A stretch of 20,696 bases of DNA from Bacillota bacterium (GCA_023393095.1 JAEWMT010000050.1:1-20696), one strand, 5' to 3'; numbered from the stretch's first letter, positions 1 to 8,220 are shown. The notes: generated by a model not told the origin, from the sequence alone. Translations and numbers: made by a program.

Positions 1-1851
1 TTTATTGATGGTAAGTTTGGCGGACATAACGGCAGAGCATTAAGAGCTGGTGATGTATTGAGGGTAAATAATAAGTGCTTAATTGATTCTATAGAATCTG
101 TACCTGAAGAATACAGACCGACACTGACTAATCATTGGACCATAGGAGTGATACCAGGACCTCAACCAACCTCGGAGTATTTGCATCCGGAGTATTTAGA
201 AACATTAGCCTCCTCCACCTATGAAGTTAATTTTAACAGTGCCAGAACCGGTATCCGTTTAAATGGACCTGTCCCTCAATGGGTTAGACAGGATGGTGGA
301 GATGCAGGATTGCATCCTTCTAATATTCATGATAATGCCTATGCCATTGGTACTCTCGATTTAACCGGTGATCAGTCAATTCTGTTAGGGCCTGACGGAC
401 CCAGCTTGGGTGGATTTGTATGTCCGGTTACTACTGCGAAGGGCGAGATGTGGAAGCTTGGGCAATTACATCCAGGAGATAAAGTACATTTTCAGTTACT
501 TACGCTGGAACAGGCAGAAGAAATAAGAAAGACAGAAGAGGAAAATCTAAAACAAAACTACAAAGTAGTAACACTCCCTGAACCGGAGCAATTAGATGCT
601 GATTACGCAATACTGGCAAAAGGAGAGGCAGCCGGAACGGATATTGTAATAAGGCTTGACGGAGAGGAGAATATATTAGTTGAATATGGAGCAATGGAGT
701 TAAATATTGATCTTCGTTTCCGAGTACATATACTGATGCAGGAACTGGAAAAACAAAAGCTTCCGATCATAGATTTAACGCCTGGTATTCGTTCCATCCA
801 AATACATTTTAATATTGACCAGATATCTGTGAAAGAAATGGTTGATAAGGTGATGAAGGTAAACGCTCAGTTGCCAGAGCTTGAGAATGTAACTGTCCCT
901 TCAAGAATTATTAAATTACCGTTATCTTGGGATGATCCACAGACCAGACTTGCAGCCGAAAGATATCAGCAGACAGTACGGCCTGATGCACCATGGTGCC
1001 CGAGTAATCCGGAGTTCATTCGTAGAATCAATGGACTAGACAGTCTGGAGGATGTTAAAAATATTGTATTTAACGCTGATTACCTTGTACTTGGACTAGG
1101 AGATGTATATCTGGGAGCACCTGTTGCTACACCTGTTGATCCAAGACATAGAATGGTGACCACAAAGTATAATCCGGCCAGACCATGGACTCCCGAAAAT
1201 GCAGTTGGAATTGGCGGAGCATATTTATGCGTCTATGGTATGGAAGGCCCTGGAGGCTACCAATTTGTTGGAAGAACGATACAAATGTGGAATCCCTTAA
1301 AGGAGACGAATTATTTCCTTAAAGGTAAGCCCTGGCTTTTGAAATTTTTTGATCAATTAAAATTCTATCCGGTAAGTGCAGAAGAGATTCTAAAATACAG
1401 GGAGGATTTCTTAAGAGGAAAATTTCAAATCGAAATTGAAGAAACGACATTCAATCTGGGTGAATATAAGAAGTTCATAGAAACCAATAAAGAGTCCATC
1501 AAAGTATTTAAGGATCATCAGGAAGCTTCCTTTGAGGCAGAGCGTCAAAGATGGAAGGCTCAGGGACTAGATAATTATGTATCTGAAGCGGAAGAAACAC
1601 CTGCAATCGTACAGGAGCATATTCCAAGCGGTTGTAAAGCCGTAAGAGCCAGTCTTCCCGGAAGTGTATGGAAAGTGAAGGTTGAAGAGAATCAGTCCGT
1701 GAAAGAAGGAGATGTACTGGGGATTCTTGAAAGTATGAAGATGGAATTTCCGATTGAATCCGAATACAACGGCATTATTGAGAAAATATACATGAATCCA
1801 GGTGACCAGGTGAATGCCGGACAGCTGGTGGCATGCATGAAAGTGTGCTGA
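1..1851 (+). CDS. Urea/guanidine carboxylase, C-terminal part (5'-truncated by window edge)
   Basis: This is the C-terminal part of a biotin-dependent carboxylase of the urea carboxylase family; the open frame runs in from base 1, so the biotin carboxylase domain lies upstream. The fragment starts inside the KipA-like (AHS2) half of the carboxyltransferase domain, seen as GGHNGRALRAGD and IPGPQPTSEYLHPEY. The KipI-like (AHS1) half follows from about fragment residue 195 (LVEYGAMELNIDLRFRVH, then RPDAPWCPSNPEF and ATPVDPRHRMVTTKYNPAR). A linker leads to a biotinyl carrier domain from about residue 545, with the ESMKME motif and the biotinylated lysine at codon 1738-1740. The family carboxylates urea to allophanate, or guanidine to carboxyguanidine, using ATP and bicarbonate. 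Allophanate hydrolase follows 37 bases downstream. I cannot tell urea from guanidine preference here, because the upstream neighbours are missing. Confidence 0.93.
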   Translation, partial: FIDGKFGGHNGRALRAGDVLRVNNKCLIDSIESVPEEYRPTLTNHWTIGVIPGPQPTSEYLHPEYLETLASSTYEVNFNSARTGIRLNGPVPQWVRQDGGDAGLHPSNIHDNAYAIGTLDLTGDQSILLGPDGPSLGGFVCPVTTAKGEMWKLGQLHPGDKVHFQLLTLEQAEEIRKTEEENLKQNYKVVTLPEPEQLDADYAILAKGEAAGTDIVIRLDGEENILVEYGAMELNIDLRFRVHILMQELEKQKLPIIDLTPGIRSIQIHFNIDQISVKEMVDKVMKVNAQLPELENVTVPSRIIKLPLSWDDPQTRLAAERYQQTVRPDAPWCPSNPEFIRRINGLDSLEDVKNIVFNADYLVLGLGDVYLGAPVATPVDPRHRMVTTKYNPARPWTPENAVGIGGAYLCVYGMEGPGGYQFVGRTIQMWNPLKETNYFLKGKPWLLKFFDQLKFYPVSAEEILKYREDFLRGKFQIEIEETTFNLGEYKKFIETNKESIKVFKDHQEASFEAERQRWKAQGLDNYVSEAEETPAIVQEHIPSGCKAVRASLPGSVWKVKVEENQSVKEGDVLGILESMKMEFPIESEYNGIIEKIYMNPGDQVNAGQLVACMKVC

Positions 1852-1888
1852 CACCAAATTCGCGGTGATCGGCAGAATGGAGATAACT

Positions 1889-3589
1889 ATGAAATATTTT
1901 CCTTCAAAAATATCAATCACATGGTTGAAAAACCGATATAAAGCGGGTGAATTAAGTCCCATGGAATTGGCTGAAGAAATAATCAGGCGAGCAGAAAAAT
2001 ATGAAGATTATAATGTATGGATTATAAAGCCATTGATGGTACGGCTCAAAAAGTATATCGACGCATTGCCACCATATACAGAAGAGCTTCCTTTATGGGG
2101 TGTTCCCTTTGCAATAAAAGATAATATAGATCTGGAAAAAGTACCAACAACTGCAGCCTGTAAAGAATATGAATATATACCAGAGAAAAGTGCTACAGTA
2201 GTTGACTTACTTATAAAAGCCGGAGCAATTCCCGTAGGAAAGACCAACCTTGATCAATTTGCCACAGGGCTGGTTGGAACCAGAAGTCCATACGGGGAAT
2301 GTCATAATGCATTGAATCCTGATCTCATCAGCGGTGGTTCCAGTTCCGGTTCAGCAGTAGCAGTAGCACTGGGGATGGCGGCTTTTTCATTAGGGACAGA
2401 TACCGCAGGTTCTGGAAGAGTTCCGGCAGCATTAAATTGTCTGATCGGATACAAACCGGCACTTGGAGCATGGTCAACCAAAGGCGTAGTTCCTGCCTGT
2501 GCAAGTATTGATTGCATCTCTGTATTTACGAACACCCTTGAGGATGCAGAACTGGTCAATCAAATAGTAAGAGGAACTGATGAAGAGTGCTGCTGGTCTA
2601 GAGAAATACCAGATCCGGTTATTAAAAAACCTAAGAAAATATTCATGATCAAAGAAGAGGCTGATTTTTATGGACCATATGCAGAAGTATTCAAAAGCAA
2701 ATGGAAAAATGCAGTGAAGAGAATCAAAAGTCTTAGGATAGAAGTTGAATTCATTGACTGTACAATATTTGGCAAAGCAGCATCTATTTTATATGAAGGA
2801 CCATGGGTGGCAGAACGATGGAATGAATTAGGTGAGTTTGTGAATCATCATCCGGGAAAGGTATTTCCAATAACCGAAAAAATCCTTCGTTCAGGAGAAA
2901 GAAAGGAACATACTGCAGCAAAATTATTTGAGGCAATGCATACCCTTCAGGAATACAAAGCAAAAGTAAGTAAAATGCTTAAAGATGCAGTATTAATCAT
3001 GCCGACAGCGGGAGGAACCTTCTCAAGAGATGAAGTAAGAGATAATCCAATTGAGACTAACAGTAAGATGGGCTTATATACAAACCACTGCAACCTTTTG
3101 GATTTATCCGCAATCGCAGTTCCAGAAACCCAGGATGATCAGGAAAATCCATTCGGAATTACGATATTTGCATCAGCAGATTCCGAAGGTTTAGTACTTG
3201 GAACAGCAAATGAATTTCTAAAATCGGAGACTATTCCAATTGCTGTATGCGGTCTGCATAAGAGAGGATATTTATTAGAAAATCAGTTAACAAATCAGGG
3301 TGCGTTATTTTCAGAAAGTACGAAGACTGCAGAAAAATATAAATTGTATAAGCTGAATACAACACCTGAAAAGCCCGGATTAGTAAGGGATGAAAAGCAT
3401 GGAACATATATAGAAGTTGATATTTATGATATTCCGGTAGCGAAACTAGGAAGGTTTATAAAACAGGTGAAACGGCCGCTGAATATCGGTGAGATTGAAT
3501 TAGCAGATGGAAAATGGGTCAAAGGGTTTATTTGTGAAACCTATGCAGTCAATAATGCTGAAGATATTTCTGATAGTCATAGTTTTTAG
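1889..3589 (+). CDS. Allophanate hydrolase (amidase-signature family)
   Basis: This enzyme hydrolyses allophanate to ammonia and CO2, the second step after the carboxylase. The first ~440 residues are an amidase-signature domain with the Ser-cisSer-Lys machinery visible: Lys77 in VPFAIKDN, the serine run at 151-153 in SGGSSSGSA, and the nucleophile Ser175 in DTAGSGRVPA. The last ~100 residues match the C-terminal domain of the AtzF/DUR1,2 type (AVCGLHKRGY, KPGLVRDEKHGTYIEVDIYD, PLNIGEIELADG, GFICETYAV). The protein ends at EDISDSHSF, without the GGW-containing tail I expect after this point in relatives, so the extreme C terminus looks slightly short. The ATG at 1889 is chosen because GGAG lies 7 bases upstream; in-frame GTG 1865 and ATG 1877 lack such a site. 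The order carboxylase-hydrolase implies co-transcription. Confidence 0.92.
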   Translation: MKYFPSKISITWLKNRYKAGELSPMELAEEIIRRAEKYEDYNVWIIKPLMVRLKKYIDALPPYTEELPLWGVPFAIKDNIDLEKVPTTAACKEYEYIPEKSATVVDLLIKAGAIPVGKTNLDQFATGLVGTRSPYGECHNALNPDLISGGSSSGSAVAVALGMAAFSLGTDTAGSGRVPAALNCLIGYKPALGAWSTKGVVPACASIDCISVFTNTLEDAELVNQIVRGTDEECCWSREIPDPVIKKPKKIFMIKEEADFYGPYAEVFKSKWKNAVKRIKSLRIEVEFIDCTIFGKAASILYEGPWVAERWNELGEFVNHHPGKVFPITEKILRSGERKEHTAAKLFEAMHTLQEYKAKVSKMLKDAVLIMPTAGGTFSRDEVRDNPIETNSKMGLYTNHCNLLDLSAIAVPETQDDQENPFGITIFASADSEGLVLGTANEFLKSETIPIAVCGLHKRGYLLENQLTNQGALFSESTKTAEKYKLYKLNTTPEKPGLVRDEKHGTYIEVDIYDIPVAKLGRFIKQVKRPLNIGEIELADGKWVKGFICETYAVNNAEDISDSHSF

Positions 3590-3709
3590 GATATTCAAAA
3601 ATTCAATTGCAATAATTACTAGGATGCCGATCCTGTTTTCATTTCATAGGAAATTGCGTCCAATGAAATATATAGTTGCCCAGAGCAAGGCAGAATGGAG
3701 GAATATAAG

Positions 3710-4036
3710 ATGAAAATGATAAAAGCAATCATAAGGCCGGAGAAGGTTGAGGATGTATTGGATACTCTTATGAATAAAGGATATTCAGCAGCAACAAGAA
3801 TGAATGTATTGGGAAGAGGAAAACAAAAGGGGTTAAAAGTCGGCGATACCTATTATGATGAAATTCCAAAAGAAATGATAATGATCGTAGTGAACGATTC
3901 CGACGAGGAAAAAGTTATTAAGATTATTACAGATTCAGCCAAGACTAATAAAAATGGTACTTACGGGGACGGAAAAATATTTATATCAGATGTGGAAAAG
4001 TCAATTACGATAAGTAGCGGGGAAGAAAAGTTATAA
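3710..4036 (+). CDS. NifI1-like P-II nitrogen regulator
   Basis: This 108-residue P-II family protein senses 2-oxoglutarate and adenine nucleotides and acts by binding a target protein. It begins MKMIKAIIRPEKVEDVLD and has GRGKQKG before the T-loop, then KVGDTYYDEIPKEM, the arrangement I associate with NifI1 rather than GlnB/GlnK. The late P-II signature is present as GDGKIFISDVEKS. NifI1 normally pairs with NifI2 to inhibit nitrogenase in methanogens and anaerobic bacteria; no nif gene is visible here. The ATG at 3710 has GGAGG 8 bases upstream, so the in-frame ATG at 3695, which overlaps that site, is rejected. It sits 120 bases after allophanate hydrolase and 67 before the second P-II gene, consistent with one operon. 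A role in controlling the carboxylase or the importer is inference. Confidence 0.88.
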   Translation: MKMIKAIIRPEKVEDVLDTLMNKGYSAATRMNVLGRGKQKGLKVGDTYYDEIPKEMIMIVVNDSDEEKVIKIITDSAKTNKNGTYGDGKIFISDVEKSITISSGEEKL

Positions 4037-4103
4037 ACTCAACAGGATAGAGAATCAAAAATTATAATAAATCAGCCATCACTAGTGGCAGATGGGAGGA
4101 ACT

Positions 4104-4448
4104 ATGAAGGAAGTTATAATCATTTTGCGTCCTAAAATGTATTATAAAACAAAGCAGGCACTTGTTGATGCCGGATTCCACTCAATGACGATTAAAGAAG
4201 TTGTAGGAAGAGGAAAACAACCTGTTCAGTATGATATGGATGGGGATAACGGTGTGATCAAGCATAGAGTAGTTGCCAAGAAAATGATAGATATGTTTGT
4301 AAGGGATGAAGACGTTCAGTGTCTCATTGATACAGTTGTAGAGGTAAATAAAACGAATCAGGCCGGGGATGGGAAAATATTTGTAATGCCAGTTAAAAAT
4401 GCAATACGTGTCCGTACCGGTGAGCAAGGAAATGATGCAGTTATTTAA
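4104..4448 (+). CDS. NifI2-like P-II nitrogen regulator
   Basis: This second P-II protein (114 residues) differs clearly from its neighbour and is probably its hetero-oligomer partner. It starts MKEVIIILRPKMYYKTKQ and has VVGRGKQPV before a longer and different T-loop (about residues 42-58, QYDMDGDNGVIKHRVVAKKM). The C-terminal P-II signature is clean: AGDGKIFVMPVKNAIRVRTGE. NifI2 proteins likewise have long, variable T-loops, which decide the partner. The GGGAGG site just before ATG 4104 sets the start; ATG 4092 lies ahead of that site. The stop is 28 bases before the ABC lipoprotein gene, so the pair sits between the catabolic enzymes and the transporter. It could act on the permease complex, the carboxylase or allophanate hydrolase; the sequence does not say which. 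Confidence 0.87.
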   Translation: MKEVIIILRPKMYYKTKQALVDAGFHSMTIKEVVGRGKQPVQYDMDGDNGVIKHRVVAKKMIDMFVRDEDVQCLIDTVVEVNKTNQAGDGKIFVMPVKNAIRVRTGEQGNDAVI

Positions 4449-4476
4449 TGAAATCTGGAAAGGGATGGTGATTTTT

Positions 4477-5505
4477 ATGAAGAAATTATTAAGTTTGATA
4501 TTGATCATAACTATGTTATCCGTAATATGTGCTGGCTGCAGTAACTCTTCAAAATCAGTTAGCGATAAGAAAGTAAGCAGCACTACTGCAAAAGGGACAA
4601 AAGAGAATCCATTTATATTAGGGGTTAGTCCTATGTCAGGCTGGTATGCATGGTATGGAATCGATGGGACAGGGATTTTTAAAAATAATGGTGTCAATGT
4701 AGAGATCAAATTTTTCCCGGTATACAGTGATTCTTTAACTGCTTTTTATTCTGGGCAGGTTGATGGAATTTGCATTGCAGGGTCAGATGCGATCGCTCCG
4801 TTAAATGAAGGTGTTGATTTTAAAATAGTTCTTGTCAATGATAATTCCTATGGTGCTGATGGATTAGTGGTTAAGGAAGGAATTAAGTCAATCAAAGATT
4901 TAAAAGGTAAAAAAGTTGCTACAGAAATCGGAACACTAGAGCATATGTTCCTGTTAAAGATACTTCAAGATAATGGAATGACAATGGAAGATATTGATTT
5001 TACTAATATGACAATCAATGACGCAGGTCCAGCTTTTATTGCCGGCAGTATTGATGCAGCAGTACTTTGGGAGCCAACCTTATCAACAGCAATTCAATCA
5101 GGCGGTAATCTCCTTTACAGTACAAAGAGTGAGCCTGGACTGATTCCTGATACTTTAGCAGTCAGGAGTGACGTACTAGACAGCAGTTCAGATGCAGTTC
5201 AGAAAATTGTCGATTCATGGTTTGACGGAACTGAAAAGCTAAAAGCAAAGGATAATGACTTTATCAAGGCTATCTGTGACGGAGCTGAATTAAAGCAGGA
5301 TGATTATATGACAATGCTAGATGGCGTAACTATCTTCGATAAAGAAATGAATGTGAAAACCTTTGGAACAGGAGATGATTATACCTATCTTGATTATACC
5401 TTAAAGAAGTCAGCAGAATTCTTAGTTGACACAAAAATGATTGATAAAGAACCGGAGGATGTAAGTGTAATTCTTGACGATACTTATATTAAGGGGGCAG
5501 ATTGA
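4477..5505 (+). CDS. NitT/TauT-type ABC transporter substrate-binding lipoprotein
   Basis: This 342-residue extracytoplasmic binding protein belongs to the SsuA/NMT1/ThiY-like group. The N terminus is a lipoprotein signal (MKK, hydrophobic stretch, then ICAGC) with the likely lipidated Cys at residue 21, followed by a Ser/Lys-rich linker. The mature part has family features: GWYAWYGIDGTGIFKNNGV near the start, an IKSIKDLKGKKVATE segment and the GSIDAAVLWEPTLS segment of the second lobe. The ATG at 4477 is chosen because it begins the signal peptide; the upstream in-frame codons overlap the P-II gene. Ligands of this family include nitrate, sulfonates, bicarbonate, pyrimidines and probably guanidine. 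With urea-carboxylase genes in the same operon, a urea- or guanidine-like compound is the best guess. Confidence 0.9.
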   Translation: MKKLLSLILIITMLSVICAGCSNSSKSVSDKKVSSTTAKGTKENPFILGVSPMSGWYAWYGIDGTGIFKNNGVNVEIKFFPVYSDSLTAFYSGQVDGICIAGSDAIAPLNEGVDFKIVLVNDNSYGADGLVVKEGIKSIKDLKGKKVATEIGTLEHMFLLKILQDNGMTMEDIDFTNMTINDAGPAFIAGSIDAAVLWEPTLSTAIQSGGNLLYSTKSEPGLIPDTLAVRSDVLDSSSDAVQKIVDSWFDGTEKLKAKDNDFIKAICDGAELKQDDYMTMLDGVTIFDKEMNVKTFGTGDDYTYLDYTLKKSAEFLVDTKMIDKEPEDVSVILDDTYIKGAD

Positions 5506-6293
5506 TGGTTAAAATTAAGATCAGAAAAAATATAGCGAAGAAGAATTATATGATAATGGCTATTACATCTTTTTTGCTTATATTAATTATCTGGTACATA
5601 GTAAGTGCATGTGGTTCAGTAAGTGAAATATTTCTTCCAAAACCTATCAATGTAGTTAATTATTATATTAAAACTTTTCGTGATGGTTCTCTTTGGGAAA
5701 ATACGAGAATTAGTGTGTACAGAATTACCTTAGGATTTCTTTATGCAGTAATTCTTGGAGTCCCGGTTGGAATTATGACCGGAACCTTTAAGAAATTCGA
5801 GGCAGTGATCAGACCGCTTTGTGAATTCATTCGATATATGCCAGTTCCGGCCTTTGTACCACTTATTATGGTCTGGATTGGTATTGGTGAAAACGCTAAA
5901 GTAACAGTAATCTTCATAGGAACCTTCTTTCAGCTGGTATTAATGGTAGCAGATGATGCAATGAGTGTCCCTGACGATCTGATTAACGCAGGCTATACCT
6001 TAGGTACTAATACAAGAAATACAATATTTAAGATTATTATTCCTGCCATGATGCCCAGATTAATGGAAACCTTGAGAATGATGATCGGGTGGGCGTGGAC
6101 CTATCTGGTAAGTGCCGAACTGGTAGCAGCAAATACCGGATTAGGTTATACCATATTAAAATCACAGCGTTTCCTAAAGACAGATGCCATATTTGCAGGA
6201 ATTATTCTAATTGGTTTGTTAGGTCTTATAACCGACCGTATCTTTGCTCTGGTTAATAAAAAACTATTTCATTGGGCAGAAGGAGGTAGATAA
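5505..6293 (+). CDS. NitT/TauT-type ABC transporter permease
   Basis: This 262-residue inner-membrane permease is of the SsuC/TauC type (BPD_transp_1). After a basic N terminus (MVKIKIRKNIAKKN) come about six hydrophobic spans. The cytoplasmic EAA loop that contacts the ATPase is visible around residues 160-185 (NAGYTLGTNTRNTIFKIIIP). Relatives share the FIRYMPVPAFVPLIMVWIGIG segment. The start ATG shares its A with the TGA stop of the lipoprotein gene, so the two are translationally coupled; AGGGGG upstream favours this ATG over a TTG at 5502. The ATPase gene begins 2 bases after its stop. Confidence 0.92.
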   Translation: MVKIKIRKNIAKKNYMIMAITSFLLILIIWYIVSACGSVSEIFLPKPINVVNYYIKTFRDGSLWENTRISVYRITLGFLYAVILGVPVGIMTGTFKKFEAVIRPLCEFIRYMPVPAFVPLIMVWIGIGENAKVTVIFIGTFFQLVLMVADDAMSVPDDLINAGYTLGTNTRNTIFKIIIPAMMPRLMETLRMMIGWAWTYLVSAELVAANTGLGYTILKSQRFLKTDAIFAGIILIGLLGLITDRIFALVNKKLFHWAEGGR

Positions 6294-6295
6294 GC

Positions 6296-7126
6296 ATGCA
6301 ATTATTTAGCAAAAAGAAAAATTACCTGCCTGAACGAAACAGCCATATTGAAGCTAACCTTGCAAACAGTAAAATATATGTGAAGGATCTTCAGAAGATC
6401 TACCATTCAGCAAAAGATGATACCGTTGCGATGAAAGATATAAATATCAACATCCTTGAAAATGAATTTGTATGTATCGTTGGCCCCTCCGGTTGTGGTA
6501 AATCTACACTACTAAGAATGGTTGCAGGTCTTGATGAAGCTACCTCTGGCCAGATAGTAATAAAGGATAGAAATATCATTGGTCCCGGTGCAGATAGAGG
6601 AATGGTTTTTCAGGCATATACCTTGTTTCCATGGATGACAGTTGCTGATAATATTAAATTCGGACTTAAGCTAAGAAAGATTCCAGCTAAGGAACAGGAA
6701 GATATTACAAATAAATACCTCAAAATAATTAAGCTTGAAAAGTTTAGAAACAGTTATCCAAAAGAGCTATCCGGCGGTATGAAGCAAAGAGTTGCCATTG
6801 CAAGAGCTCTCGCAAATAGCCCCGAAGTATTGCTTATGGACGAGCCGTTTAGTGCTCTAGATCCTCAGACCAGAGCGGATATGCAGTTGTTAATCAGACA
6901 GATTTGGCAAGTGGAAAAACCAACAGTTATGTTTGTCACACATGATATTGAAGAAGCTATCTTCTTATCCAGCAAAATATATGTACTTACTTCAAGACCG
7001 GGAACCGTTAAAAAAGAAGTACCGATAATATTACCTTATGACAGGGAATTATCATTAAAGGATTCTGAACGATTTATAGAGATTAGAAAAGAAGTAAATT
7101 CGTTGATAGAACATAAAAGCTTATAA
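6296..7126 (+). CDS. NitT/TauT-type ABC transporter ATP-binding protein
   Basis: This 276-residue ATPase powers the importer. All ABC motifs are present: Walker A GPSGCGKST, Q-loop QAYTLFPWMTV, signature LSGGMKQR, Walker B LLMDEPFSALD with the catalytic Glu, and the switch His in FVTHDIEEA. The protein has an N-terminal extension of about 25 residues before the nucleotide-binding domain, and ends shortly after the domain, without a regulatory domain of the NrtC type. It is SsuB/TauB-like. AAGGAGG lies 9 bases before the ATG. It appears to be the last gene of the operon: a gap of about 280 bases and a convergent gene follow. Confidence 0.94.
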   Translation: MQLFSKKKNYLPERNSHIEANLANSKIYVKDLQKIYHSAKDDTVAMKDININILENEFVCIVGPSGCGKSTLLRMVAGLDEATSGQIVIKDRNIIGPGADRGMVFQAYTLFPWMTVADNIKFGLKLRKIPAKEQEDITNKYLKIIKLEKFRNSYPKELSGGMKQRVAIARALANSPEVLLMDEPFSALDPQTRADMQLLIRQIWQVEKPTVMFVTHDIEEAIFLSSKIYVLTSRPGTVKKEVPIILPYDRELSLKDSERFIEIRKEVNSLIEHKSL

Positions 7127-7180
7127 AGTTGAACATAATATCCCTGCTGATTCATACCGGATAATATCTGATGGAACCAT

Positions 7181-7187
7181 AAGGAGG
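7181..7187 (+). promoter_or_regulatory. Orphan Shine-Dalgarno without start codon
   Basis: A perfect AAGGAGG lies 54 bases after the ATPase stop, but no ATG, GTG or TTG follows at a usable distance; the next bases read AGAAGTAAAATTAATTAATA. It may be the scar of a lost last gene of the operon. It may also be chance in purine-rich DNA. Confidence 0.5.
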
Positions 7188-7213
7188 AGAAGTAAAATTA
7201 ATTAATACAATAA

Positions 7214-7246
7214 ACAGGCTTGTATCGGAAAAGGATGTAAGCCTGT
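7214..7246. repeat. Inverted repeat, 8-bp perfect stem
   Basis: ACAGGCTT (7214-7221) pairs with AAGCCTGT (7239-7246) across a 17-base loop. It could be a weak transcription end for the ABC operon, but no T tract follows. Confidence 0.5.
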
Positions 7247-7285
7247 AATACTCATGCAGTCAGCTTTTTGGAAATTTCAAATAAT

Positions 7286-7311
7286 CTATCGTAATATTTT
7301 CTATACGATAG
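7286..7311. repeat. Inverted repeat, 8-bp perfect stem
   Basis: CTATCGTA (7286-7293) pairs with TACGATAG (7304-7311) across a 10-base loop, between two convergent genes. It could stop transcription or bind a regulator; neither is supported further. Confidence 0.45.
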
Positions 7312-7407
7312 CCAAACAAAAACACACCTTCTTTATGAGTAAATTTATAACAAACAAGAAAATGATAGATGGATACAGATTATTTTAAACTACCTTTATG
7401 TTACTTG

Positions 7408-7836
7408 CTACCAAGACACATAATTGTCACCATTATATTCCAGAGATTTCTTCGTATGTTTTTCCTTCAGTTCTTTTTTTACTTCTTCAGGAATCGGTTT
7501 GTCAAATGACTTTCCCAGCTTGGTAGCTAATTCATCTTTGCAGTTTTTACAAAAGCGGCCGGTTTTTATGATTGTACCACAAATCTCACAGTCAATACCT
7601 ACAAGAGAATCTGCTGTGAATTCCAAACGTTCCTCCCTTACCCATTTCTTAATCTGTTGTACAGATACATCGTTTACTTCTGAGGTAATTTGTATACTTG
7701 CACCGGGATTTTCGTATAAATATTCTTTAACCTTCTCAAACTTCTCTTCTAATATTCTCATACATTTTGTACAAAAAGGTGGACCATATTGATAGACGAA
7801 AAGTCTGCCACAATTTTTACAATTTATTGTGTCCAT
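7408..7836 (-). CDS. YvyF-like flagellar-operon zinc-ribbon protein
   Basis: This 142-residue protein resembles the family annotated as flagellar operon protein TIGR03826 (Bacillus YvyF). It has an N-terminal zinc ribbon (CKNCG...CTKC, residues ~5-24), a central helical segment (ITSEVNDVSVQQIKKWVREERLEF) that looks like a small helix-turn-helix, and a second ribbon (CEICG...CKNC). The tail is Lys/Glu-rich. In relatives the gene sits beside flgM, flgN, flgK or csrA; here it stands alone on the - strand. The ATG at 7836 is chosen because AAAGGAA precedes it and homology begins there. Its role in relatives is poorly known, probably regulatory in motility. Confidence 0.75.
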   Translation of the reverse strand: MDTINCKNCGRLFVYQYGPPFCTKCMRILEEKFEKVKEYLYENPGASIQITSEVNDVSVQQIKKWVREERLEFTADSLVGIDCEICGTIIKTGRFCKNCKDELATKLGKSFDKPIPEEVKKELKEKHTKKSLEYNGDNYVSW

Positions 7837-7980
7837 ATAGAATTCCTTTCTGAGATAAATGAATGATCTTTCGTATGTAGTTACATTGCTGAACATCCGG
7901 AACTGCTTGTTTTATTTCTTTACGCTGCGTTCATTCATTTCAATCTTCAAGAGATATTATTTTTAACTAATGTTTGTATA

Positions 7981-8010
7981 TTTATAATATATTTTAACAT
8001 TTTTTATCAA
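7981..8010 (-). promoter_or_regulatory. Candidate sigma-A promoter for the yvyF-like gene
   Basis: Read on the - strand, TTGATA (8010-8005) is followed after 18 bases by TATAAA (7986-7981). It lies about 145 bases upstream of the start codon, in very AT-rich DNA where such matches arise by chance. Confidence 0.35.
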
Positions 8011-8188
8011 GAAATCAATAATAAAAGTCAGTATCTGATTTTAAAAATGATTTAGAACATGATTTTTAAGTCTATGAATGAGCATGTGCAAATTTGAGTT
8101 GGCTATCGTTAGAGAATACATACACGTGATAAAATTAATTCGTTAATTAGGAGATCAGAAGGCTCTTGCTTATATAATGATAAAGTAA

Positions 8189-8220
8189 AATGAACAACAA
8201 TGGAAGTATTATTGTTCATT
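8189..8220. repeat. Inverted repeat, 12 of 13 bp paired
   Basis: The arm AATGAACAACAAT (8189-8201) pairs with ATTATTGTTCATT (8208-8220) across the loop GGAAGT, with one mismatch. It is not followed by a T tract. It could be an operator or a small hairpin transcript. Confidence 0.5.

Larger units (their letters stand above)
7127..7407. other. Gap between ABC operon and convergent yvyF-like gene
   Basis: No open frame here looks coding. The gap holds an SD-like sequence with no start codon and two perfect inverted repeats, described separately. No classical GC-rich hairpin with a T tract is seen for the ABC operon, so its transcription end is uncertain. Confidence 0.6.

Noticed and set aside
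1567..1962. 131-codon open frame on the - strand
   Set aside because: It is antisense to the biotin carrier domain and the hydrolase start, both with clear family motifs.
3621..3638. Small hairpin AGGAT-GCCG-ATCCT followed by GTTTTC between hydrolase and P-II genes
   Set aside because: The stem is only 5 bp and the tail is short; too weak to call an attenuator.
3507..3713. Open frame of 68 codons overlapping the end of allophanate hydrolase
   Set aside because: No SD and no recognisable motif; I considered it as a frameshifted hydrolase tail, but the translation does not give the expected GGW ending.
4182..4709. 175-codon open frame on the - strand
   Set aside because: It lies antisense to the second P-II gene and the lipoprotein start, has no SD, and its translation is rich in chance hydrophobic runs.
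7127..7260. Riboswitch candidate downstream of the ABC operon
   Set aside because: Only a single hairpin is present and no conserved guanidine-, glutamine- or T-box motif was recognised.
7424..7792. 122-codon open frame on the + strand
   Set aside because: It is the mirror of the YvyF-like gene, whose paired zinc ribbons and SD make the - strand the real one.
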